From: Oscillospiraceae bacterium
Lineage (GTDB): Bacteria > Bacillota > Clostridia > Clostridiales > Clostridiaceae
Assembly: GCA_009785875.1 (NCBI GenBank)
Contig: WQUF01000069.1
Location: 1-7,486, forward strand
Direction: 5' to 3'
DNA length: 7,486 bases
Translations under genes and position numbers: made by a program
In this document: positions 1 through 4,448 of the stretch, piece after piece
Numbering within the stretch: position 1 is the first letter of the stretch
Layout of the letters: every line of letters begins with the position of its first letter
The notes under the pieces: generated by a model
What the model was told of the DNA's origin: nothing
The model's database searches: none
What the model saw: only the letters and a program-made list of their open reading frames with translations

Positions 1-649
1 AAATTCCAGATTTTTTTAAAATATCAGAAGCTTCCAGTGCTTTTTCCACCATGATACCCGTGGCAATCAACGTAACATCTGATCCATCTCTTAAATAAAC
101 AGCTTTGCCAATTTCAAATTTATAGTCAGTTTCGCTATTTACAGTATTGACAGCCATTCTGCCAAGTCTAACATAACATGGATTATCGATTTTAGCAATA
201 GCTTTTATCATTTCTCTAGTCTCGATGTCATCGCATGGACAAAATACCATCATACCAGGTATTACTCTCATAAGCGATAAATCCTCATTGCATTGGTGAG
301 ATGCCCCATCTTCCCCTACAGTTATACCTGCATGAGTAGCGCATATCTTTACATTTAAATGGGGATATCCAATTGAATTTCTAACCTGTTCATAAGCTCT
401 TCCTGCTGCAAACATTGCAAAGGAGCTGATAAAAGGTATTTTACCACAAGTGCTAAGTCCTGCTGCAACAGCTGTCATATTGCATTCAGCAATTCCCATG
501 TTAAAAAATCTATCTGGAAATACTTTTTGAAAATCTGAGGTCTTTGTGGATTTAGATAAATCTGCATCTAAGACTACGATATTTTCATTTTCCCTTCCCA
601 CTTCAACTAATGCTTTGCCATAGCTCTCCCTTGTTGCAAGTTTTGCCAT
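1..649 (-). CDS. tkt: Transketolase, C-terminal subunit (partial, runs off left edge)
   Basis: This is the second half of a split transketolase, which moves two-carbon ketol units between sugar phosphates in the cytoplasm (non-oxidative pentose phosphate pathway). The visible 216 residues cover the pyrimidine-binding domain and the beginning of the C-terminal domain; the stop codon lies outside the window. MGIAECNMTAVAAGLS (51-66) carries the glutamate (E55) that activates the thiamine pyrophosphate aminopyrimidine ring; family members usually have Gln rather than Cys next to it. THAGITVGEDGASHQ (105-119) is the other signature. The ATG at 649 lies one base after the stop codon of the N-terminal half, with GGAGG (659-663) inside the end of that gene, so translation is probably coupled. 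The related 1-deoxyxylulose-5-phosphate synthase is a single fused protein, so the split layout argues against it. Confidence 0.95.
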   Translation of the reverse strand, partial: MAKLATRESYGKALVEVGRENENIVVLDADLSKSTKTSDFQKVFPDRFFNMGIAECNMTAVAAGLSTCGKIPFISSFAMFAAGRAYEQVRNSIGYPHLNVKICATHAGITVGEDGASHQCNEDLSLMRVIPGMMVFCPCDDIETREMIKAIAKIDNPCYVRLGRMAVNTVNSETDYKFEIGKAVYLRDGSDVTLIATGIMVEKALEASDILKKSGI

Positions 650-650
650 A

Positions 651-1475
651 TTACTTTTCCTCCAATTCTAAAATTGCTTTTTCACATTGCTCTTTTGTTG
701 GAGCCGTCCCATGCCATTTAGCCTCATTTTCCATAAAGCTTACGCCTTTTCCTTTAACTGTCTTGCACACGATCATGGTAGGTTTCCCTTTAGATTTATA
801 AGCTAAATCAATAGCATCCAAAACTTCGTTAAAGTCATTGCCATTTTCAACTTCGATGACATTCCAATTAAAAGCTCTAAATTTATCTGGAAATGGTTCA
901 GGGTTCATAACTTTAGTTATATCGCCATCAATTTGAAGTCCATTGAAATCTAAAAAAGCAATTAAATTATCTAACTTATATTGAGCAGCTGCCATGGAAG
1001 CTTCCCACACTTCACCTTCTTCGCATTCTCCATCTCCTAAAAGAGCAAACACCTTATAACCTTTTTTATCGATTTTACCTGCTAAAGCCATCCCAACTGC
1101 AGCAGATATTCCTTGACCTAAAGATCCAGTAGACATATCGACTCCTGGAACTTCATTCATATTAGGGTGCCCTTGAAGCCTTGAATTTATCTTCCTAAAG
1201 GTTAAAAGTTCATCTTCACTAAAAAATCCTCTACAAGCTAAAACGCTGTACAACAAAGGAGACGCATGACCCTTTGATAAAACAAATCTATCTCTATTTG
1301 GATCTTTAGGGTTTTTAGGATCCACATTCATTTTATTAAAATAAAGCGAAACTAAAATTTCAACAGATGAAAGCGAACCTCCTGGGTGACCTGAGTTTGC
1401 TTCTGTTACCATTTTAATGATATCTTCCCTAATAGTTTTGGCTATTTTACTTAAGTTTATTATACTCGTTTCCAT
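651..1475 (-). CDS. tkt: Transketolase, N-terminal (TPP-binding) subunit
   Basis: This is the thiamine pyrophosphate-binding half of a split transketolase, 274 residues, normal for stand-alone N-terminal subunits. Visible motifs are SGHPGG (28-33), KGHA (68-71), QGHP (101-104), STGSLGQG (115-122), and the diphosphate/Mg-binding GDGE (147-150) followed by DFNGLQ (176-181) with the metal-ligand Asn178. I chose the start at 1475. An in-frame ATG exists four codons upstream at 1487, but it overlaps the Shine-Dalgarno GGAGG (1481-1485), which sits 5 bases before the 1475 ATG. The downstream C-terminal subunit starts one base after this gene's stop, so the two are cotranscribed and should form a heteromeric enzyme. 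A sigma-A promoter lies upstream (1515-1542). Confidence 0.96.
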   Translation of the reverse strand: METSIINLSKIAKTIREDIIKMVTEANSGHPGGSLSSVEILVSLYFNKMNVDPKNPKDPNRDRFVLSKGHASPLLYSVLACRGFFSEDELLTFRKINSRLQGHPNMNEVPGVDMSTGSLGQGISAAVGMALAGKIDKKGYKVFALLGDGECEEGEVWEASMAAAQYKLDNLIAFLDFNGLQIDGDITKVMNPEPFPDKFRAFNWNVIEVENGNDFNEVLDAIDLAYKSKGKPTMIVCKTVKGKGVSFMENEAKWHGTAPTKEQCEKAILELEEK

Positions 1476-1514
1476 TATTACCTCCATATTTATTCAAAAT
1501 CATCAATTCATTTT

Positions 1515-1542
1515 ATCATATTAGCATATGAATTTAAATCAA
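1515..1542 (-). promoter_or_regulatory. Predicted sigma-A promoter of the transketolase operon
   Basis: On the minus strand, TTGATT (1542-1537) and TATGAT (1520-1515) are separated by 16 bases and lie about 40 bases upstream of the chosen tkt start. The -35 and -10 boxes each match four or five of six consensus positions. Assigned by pattern only. Confidence 0.55.
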
Positions 1543-1660
1543 GAAATGTGCATTTTTATATGAATCAATATTTCATAATATAACATGCAAGGCTGCGGAA
1601 TAATTCTAATATAAACAGGCAATAATTTAGCTAATAAGAAAATATTTAAGAAAAGATCTA

Positions 1661-1689
1661 TTCACATATTATGACTTAGAAACTATAAT
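1661..1689 (+). promoter_or_regulatory. Predicted sigma-A promoter driving the accessory cluster
   Basis: TTCACA (1661-1666), a 17-base spacer and a perfect TATAAT (1684-1689) make a strong sigma-A-type promoter. A transcript would start near 1696, just before the Shine-Dalgarno AAGGA (1698-1702) of the HigB remnant. That is where a higBA operon promoter would be expected. It may also feed the downstream vapBC module, since no terminator is visible between 1690 and 2246. Confidence 0.65.
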
Positions 1690-1712
1690 AATAGAGTAAG
1701 GAAAGAATAAAA

Positions 1713-1772
1713 TTGTACAAGATTAAAGTTTATAAAGACAATCGAGGAATTGAACCAATAAGGGAATATTAA
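1713..1772 (+). pseudogene. Remnant of a HigB/Gp49-like toxin gene (N-terminal stub)
   Basis: Reading from a TTG at 1713 gives 19 codons, MYKIKVYKDNRGIEPIREY, before a TAA at 1770-1772. The sequence resembles the first strand and helix of HigB/RelE-superfamily toxins (Gp49-like family), which typically begin with M-Y/F-x-I/V followed by Y-x-D-x-x-G-x-x-P-(I/V)-x-E-(Y/F) and run to about 110 residues. It has a plausible binding site (AAGGA, 1698-1702) and a strong promoter, and it precedes a HigA-like gene, matching the usual toxin-first order of higBA. About 80 percent of the toxin is missing, so no ribonuclease activity is expected. The short length makes the family match an inference, supported mainly by gene order. 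Confidence 0.55.
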
Positions 1773-1818
1773 TATAAAGTATATAAAATGATTTAACTAT
1801 CACAAAGGAGTAAACAAA

Positions 1819-2085
1819 ATGAACGAATATGTTGATTCATTAACTGATTGGGATGACTTTAAAGAAACGCTTAATTTGACAGAGGATGAAAGAGAAGAAA
1901 TCAATTTAAGGGTTAAAATAATAGGAGAAATTATTAACGCAGGATGCGACAAAGAAACTATTCAGCACGCTCTTGAGGAATTTGATAGAACAACTGATCT
2001 TGATTTAATAACTATATCGAAACTATTAAAACCTTTAGGAAAGACATTGCAGGTTGTTGACTTGCCGAAGACAGTTGAAAAATAA
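1819..2085 (+). CDS. HigA-like antitoxin with an apparent deletion of the recognition helix
   Basis: This is an 88-residue protein with a good binding site (AAAGGAG, 1804-1810, 8 bases before the ATG). Residues 29-41 (NLRVKIIGEIINA) and 58-80 (TTDLDLITISKLLKPLGKTLQVV) match, from my knowledge of the family, the flanks of the Xre-type helix-turn-helix in clostridial HigA antitoxins. There, EIIxAR...TQxxLEExxG is followed by VKQPVIARxE and then xGTTDPQLxTxLKxLxPLGKTLxVV. Here residues 42-57 keep something like the first helix (DKETIQHALEEF), but about 10-12 residues are absent where the recognition helix should be. The protein may still fold but probably no longer binds its operator. It follows the HigB stub by 46 bases and is presumably cotranscribed with it. 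It could be a decayed antitoxin or one reduced to a solitary role. Confidence 0.6.
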   Translation: MNEYVDSLTDWDDFKETLNLTEDEREEINLRVKIIGEIINAGCDKETIQHALEEFDRTTDLDLITISKLLKPLGKTLQVVDLPKTVEK

Positions 2086-2125
2086 GTATTTCGATTTATA
2101 AAGAGGTATCATAATAAAAAAAATA

Positions 2126-2136
2126 TAAGGAGGTGA
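2126..2136 (+). promoter_or_regulatory. Perfect 11-base Shine-Dalgarno sequence separated from its gene
   Basis: TAAGGAGGTGA complements the 16S rRNA 3' end over 11 of 11 bases, the strongest ribosome binding site in the window. No usable start codon lies in the next 15 bases (the only near-cognate ATT, at 2143, is followed at once by TAA). The nearest real gene start is vapB at 2247, 110 bases on, with an inverted-repeat segment in between. If that segment folds, the distance from the site to the vapB ATG falls to about 8 unpaired bases. Confidence 0.8.
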
Positions 2137-2138
2137 AG

Positions 2139-2240
2139 CCGTTATTTAAATTTATGAGCTTTTGTATTAGTATATGAATAGGGAATTAAACATAAACTTT
2201 TATAATGTTCTTATAAAGTTTTGTAAGTTTTAAATAACGG
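2139..2240 (+). repeat. 102-base segment bounded by perfect 12-base inverted repeats (MITE-like or structured leader)
   Basis: CCGTTATTTAAA (2139-2150) and TTTAAATAACGG (2229-2240) are exact reverse complements separated by 78 bases. The segment lies between a perfect Shine-Dalgarno sequence (2126-2136) and the vapB ATG (2247). It contains no gene; the longest ATG reading frame (from 2154) is seven codons. A second hairpin is nested in its 3' half (2194-2221). Size and terminal repeats suit a miniature inverted-repeat transposable element, but I see no clear target-site duplication (GAAG on the left, GATT on the right). Alternatively, the repeats are the base of an mRNA leader structure. A perfect TATAAT at 2201-2206 has no convincing -35 partner. 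Confidence 0.75.
2194..2221 (+). repeat. Nested hairpin inside the inverted-repeat segment
   Basis: AAACTTTTATAA (2194-2205) can pair with TTATAAAGTTT (2211-2221) around the five-base loop TGTTC, giving 11 base pairs with a single bulged T. It is not followed by a T-run, so it is not an intrinsic terminator. Its right arm ends 7 bases before the 3' outer repeat, so both stems can form at once. Confidence 0.6.
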
Positions 2241-2246
2241 GATTCG

Positions 2247-2471
2247 ATGCAAGCATGTAAAGCCTATTACAGTAACGGGCATTTTATACCTTTAGGTATC
2301 GGTAAGTTACCTGAAGGAACGCAAGCGATAATAACGCTTTTAGATGAAATACCAAAGAACGTTGAGGAACTTCTTAAAGAATTTGACGCTATCACAAAAG
2401 CCATAGAAGCCGCTGTCGATGAAGAAATGCCGCCTATAGAACCTATTCGACTTCATGAGGTAGACTTATGA
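2247..2471 (+). CDS. VapB-type antitoxin, DUF104/AF2212-like
   Basis: This 74-residue protein is the likely antitoxin of the PIN toxin that overlaps it by four bases (ATGA, 2468-2471). The N-terminal half, MQACKAYYSNGHFIPLG followed by LPEGTQAIITLLDE (21-34), fits the small beta-rich DUF104/AF2212-like pattern (AxYxxGxFxPL...LPEGxxxxITxxD). The charged C-terminal tail, with DEEMPPIEPIRLHEVDL (58-74), is probably the part that wraps the toxin and blocks its active site. ATG 2247 is the only possible start, since an in-frame TAA lies at 2235-2237 and no other start codon intervenes. Local ribosome binding is poor (only GGA, 2240-2242); the strong site is 110 bases upstream across the hairpin segment. 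Codons such as GCC, GGC and ACG are commoner here than in nearby genes, suggesting transfer. Confidence 0.75.
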   Translation: MQACKAYYSNGHFIPLGIGKLPEGTQAIITLLDEIPKNVEELLKEFDAITKAIEAAVDEEMPPIEPIRLHEVDL

Positions 2472-2869
2472 CATACGCATTAGATACAAACACTGTTTCA
2501 TACTGGATTCAAAACAATAAACAAGTTATAGACCAATTAAACAATATACTGCGCAGAGGGAACACAATCATAATACCGCCGATAGTTTATTACGAGATAC
2601 GCCGAGGATTTAAACATAAGACAGCCCTCGGTAAAGAACTCGCTTTTTCGCTTATATGTAAAACCTATGAAATTGGGAAAATGGACCTTACTGCATGGGA
2701 AGAAGCTGCTAACATATATGGTTACACCAGAAAAGCTGGAAAACCGGTAGAAGATACAGACATACTCATAGCAGCATTTTGTATAGTCAATGGTTATACG
2801 CTTGTTACACATAATACAAAGCACTTTCAAGATATAAAAGATTTAAGCATTGCCGATTGGGCTAAATGA
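2468..2869 (+). CDS. vapC: VapC-type PIN-domain ribonuclease toxin
   Basis: This is a 133-residue PIN-domain protein of typical VapC length, expected to be a Mg-dependent endoribonuclease that stops translation when not held by its antitoxin. The acidic centre is visible: D6 in ALDTNTVSY (4-12), E43 in YYEIRRG (41-47), D96 and D98 in EDTDILIAA (95-103), and the C-terminal THNTKHF (114-120), which in PIN proteins carries the last polar or acidic position. All key residues are present, so it looks functional. Its start overlaps the vapB stop by four bases, and GAGG (2457-2460) sits inside vapB, so the toxin is made in step with the antitoxin. No terminator separates it from the gene 22 bases downstream. 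Confidence 0.93.
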   Translation: MTYALDTNTVSYWIQNNKQVIDQLNNILRRGNTIIIPPIVYYEIRRGFKHKTALGKELAFSLICKTYEIGKMDLTAWEEAANIYGYTRKAGKPVEDTDILIAAFCIVNGYTLVTHNTKHFQDIKDLSIADWAK

Positions 2870-2891
2870 CTAAATATTAGAAGGTGAAAAG

Positions 2892-3347
2892 ATGAAATTA
2901 GCAGAAGCTCTTTTATTGCGCTCAGAATATCAGAAAAAGATTGAAAGTTTGAAACAAAGAATACTTGTGAATGTTAAAGTTCAAGAGAATGAAGAACCAT
3001 TTGAAAATCCTAAGGATCTATTAAATGAAATCTTTAAAATAGAAGAACAGTTATGCGACTTAGTTAAAAAAATAAATCATAACAACTTTAAAATAAAGTT
3101 ACCTAGTGGAGAATCACTTGCAGATGCAATAGCGAATAGGAATATGATTTTAAAGAAAATCAGTATGTTAAAAAGCATCCCAGAACGTGTAAATGAAAAG
3201 GATTATCGTCTTACACACACTGAGGTGAAGATGCATGTTACACTTAATATAAGTGAGATTCAAAAACAAATCGACTCCCTTTCTAAAAGCTACAGAGAAT
3301 TGGATACTCAAATTCAAGGTGTCAATTGGACATCTGATTTTGATTAA
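2892..3347 (+). CDS. DIP1984-family protein, function unknown
   Basis: This 151-residue, largely helical protein matches the DIP1984 family as I recall it. It has the N-terminal MKLAEALLLRSEYQKKIESL (1-20), then VKVQENEEP (28-36), the helical NPKDLLNEIFKIEEQL (39-54), KKINHNN (59-65), SLADAIANRN (75-84), and the very characteristic C-terminal SYRELDTQIQ followed by VNWTSDF (133-142 and 144-150). The heptad-like charge pattern at 8-25, 42-62 and 122-142 suggests coiled coils. The family is widespread in bacteria, and no function is established to my knowledge. It has a good binding site (AAGGTGA, 2881-2887) and begins 22 bases after vapC, so it is probably in the same transcript. Whether it belongs to the toxin-antitoxin module is unknown. 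Confidence 0.85.
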   Translation: MKLAEALLLRSEYQKKIESLKQRILVNVKVQENEEPFENPKDLLNEIFKIEEQLCDLVKKINHNNFKIKLPSGESLADAIANRNMILKKISMLKSIPERVNEKDYRLTHTEVKMHVTLNISEIQKQIDSLSKSYRELDTQIQGVNWTSDFD

Positions 3348-3348
3348 A

Positions 3349-3366
3349 TATAGATGGTAATCTATA
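3349..3366 (+). other. Perfect 7-bp hairpin just after the DIP1984 gene
   Basis: TATAGAT (3349-3355), GGTA loop, ATCTATA (3360-3366), beginning two bases after the stop codon. It is AT-rich and lacks a downstream T-run, so it is at best a weak transcript-end or processing hairpin. Confidence 0.35.
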
Positions 3367-3397
3367 AATAAAGGCGAGCATGAAAAATTTGTGGAGT

Positions 3398-3427
3398 GAC
3401 TTTGAAAAGTCTTGGTTCGAATCCGGT
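3398..3427 (+). pseudogene. tRNA-like 3' fragment (variable arm plus T arm)
   Basis: GGTTCGAATCC (3414-3424) is the canonical tRNA T-loop with its inner stem pairs (loop TTCGAAT, 3416-3422). Directly before it, GACTT-TGAA-AAGTC (3398-3411) could be the extra arm of a Leu/Ser/Tyr-type tRNA. The outer T-stem pairs are weak (two G-T pairs and a C-T mismatch). I could find no convincing anticodon arm, D arm or acceptor partner upstream in 3348-3397. This is therefore not a working tRNA, but could be the 3' end left when a mobile element integrated at a tRNA gene, or a decayed tRNA. Chance similarity is possible. Confidence 0.35.
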
Positions 3428-3594
3428 AATACAAATCAATTCAATACACATCACTTTTTACTTCGAACTACTTAAAATTCATTACTACATGCTGATTTAT
3501 TTAAGATGAGGGTTGGGAATGGGGAAATAACAATGAATAATGAACATTGAATAGTGGTATCAATGAAAAAGTAGTTGGGAGGAAATGAGCAATT

Positions 3595-3879
3595 ATGACT
3601 TGGCTTGAATATATGACAGGTGCTGCAAAACAATCAAGATATAATGCAAGACATTGGTTTCGCTATCTATGTAAAGTGATTTTTGAAGACAAATCTAATC
3701 TTACAGAGCACGATATTGAGGAATTATTAAAATCAGATGAACTAACTAATTTTCAAAAAATCACTCTAAAATTTGCGATGCAAGATCAATCAGATACCCG
3801 TAAATACATTGTTTCCTTGAATCAAAAAGCAAAACTTAAAAATTGGGAGAATTTACTAGAAAAATATGGCAGATTATAA
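3595..3879 (+). CDS. Small protein of unknown function, putative partner of the adjacent nucleotidyltransferase
   Basis: I do not recognise this 94-residue protein. It is predicted to be mostly helical and soluble, with a basic aromatic N-terminal part (SRYNARHWFRYLCK, 14-27), an acidic middle (LTEHDIEELLKSDEL, 36-50) and a basic C-terminal helix (79-94). No signal peptide or membrane segment is seen. A GGGAGG site (3577-3582) lies 12 bases before the ATG, longer than usual; an ATG closer to it (3585) is out of frame and opens only seven codons. The gene overlaps the start of the downstream nucleotidyltransferase by 14 bases, as two-gene toxin-antitoxin or abortive-infection modules often do. 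By position it is a candidate antitoxin or partner. Confidence 0.7.
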   Translation: MTWLEYMTGAAKQSRYNARHWFRYLCKVIFEDKSNLTEHDIEELLKSDELTNFQKITLKFAMQDQSDTRKYIVSLNQKAKLKNWENLLEKYGRL

Positions 3880-4420
3880 AACACTTTTTTTAGAGCTTAA
3901 CGATAGATTAGCTGAGCAAGACATTTACTTGACAATTATTTGTGGTGGTGGCTTTGTTTTGCAATATCACAATATTAGAGCGACACAAGATGTCGATGCT
4001 TTTTATAAACAGGATAGCAAAATCGAAAAAATTATTGAAAGTATCGGTCAAAAATATAATATGAACACCCCTACTGAGCTATGGTTGAATAATTCAATAG
4101 CAAATATGAATCTGAAACCGTCAGAGGATATTTGTGAGACCATCTATTCTTATTCTAATCTTATAGTAAAAATTCCACCACTTCAATATATTATTGGAAT
4201 GAAGCTGGAAAGCCAAAGAGAACGCGACATATCCGATGCAGGAGAAATTATAAAGGTTCTTCATGAGATTTCGCCTTTCAATCTTATGCAATACCTCAAA
4301 AAATATAATTTTACAATAGATATTTCCTTAGTTATGGAAGCTTTTTCAGAGGCATATGGAATGGAATGGCTGGAAGGATTCTATTTGGAACACGAAAACG
4401 AACTAAAGAAGTATTTCTAA
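3866..4420 (+). CDS. Nucleotidyltransferase-like protein, DUF6036/AbiEii-like
   Basis: This 184-residue protein has the minimal nucleotidyltransferase core. A glycine-rich turn, IICGGGFVLQ (24-33), is followed by IRATQDVDAFY (37-47), whose D42 and D44 are the expected metal-binding pair. Then comes GMKLESQRERDISDAGEII (111-129), the conserved 'xMKLxAxRxRDxxD' helix of AbiEii/DUF6036-type proteins. The pattern suggests transfer of a nucleotide to RNA, protein or another acceptor. Related AbiEii and MenT proteins are toxins that block translation, but the substrate here cannot be read from sequence. The start is fixed by an in-frame TAG at 3857-3859. It overlaps the preceding gene by 14 bases and has only a distant GGGAGA site (3844-3849), so translation is probably coupled. 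nadE follows after 28 bases with no terminator between. Confidence 0.8.
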   Translation: MADYKTLFLELNDRLAEQDIYLTIICGGGFVLQYHNIRATQDVDAFYKQDSKIEKIIESIGQKYNMNTPTELWLNNSIANMNLKPSEDICETIYSYSNLIVKIPPLQYIIGMKLESQRERDISDAGEIIKVLHEISPFNLMQYLKKYNFTIDISLVMEAFSEAYGMEWLEGFYLEHENELKKYF

Positions 4421-4448
4421 TTGAAGAATAAAATTATGAGGTGGAAAA

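Larger units (their letters stand above)
1476..1818. other. Divergent intergenic spacer between tkt and the accessory cluster
   Basis: This 343-base AT-rich spacer separates the leftward transketolase operon from the rightward accessory cluster. It holds a promoter in each direction (1515-1542 minus, 1661-1689 plus) and a short HigB-like remnant (1713-1772). An imperfect AT-rich dyad, TATGAA (1559-1564) with TTCATA (1572-1577), lies just upstream of the tkt promoter. It could be an operator, but in DNA this AT-rich it may be chance. I see nothing else in 1578-1660. Confidence 0.6.

Noticed and set aside
1476..1487. Longer N-terminal transketolase start at 1487
   Set aside because: That ATG overlaps the GGAGG ribosome binding site (1481-1485), which is ideally placed for the ATG at 1475; the four extra residues simply encode the Shine-Dalgarno sequence.
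2154..2177. Leader peptide MSFCISI from ATG 2154
   Set aside because: It is 17 bases beyond the Shine-Dalgarno sequence and starts just inside the inverted repeat arm; seven codons with no attenuation-like codon run.
2537..2830. Antisense open frame across vapC
   Set aside because: Shadow of the clear PIN-domain gene; cysteine-, tyrosine- and phenylalanine-rich with no family resemblance.
3168..3434. Antisense open frame across the end of the DIP1984 gene
   Set aside because: Overlaps a well-supported gene and has no ribosome binding site or recognisable features.
3348..3437. Complete tRNA gene
   Set aside because: Only the T-loop and a possible variable arm are seen; no acceptor pairing, D arm or 5-bp anticodon stem could be built from the upstream bases.
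3637..3654. R-x4-H motif (R15 to H20, RYNARH) suggesting a HEPN ribonuclease paired with the nucleotidyltransferase
   Set aside because: The spacing fits the HEPN R-x4-6-H pattern, but the motif is at the very N-terminus of a 94-residue protein, whereas HEPN proteins are longer and carry it late in the helical bundle. Short motifs like this arise by chance.
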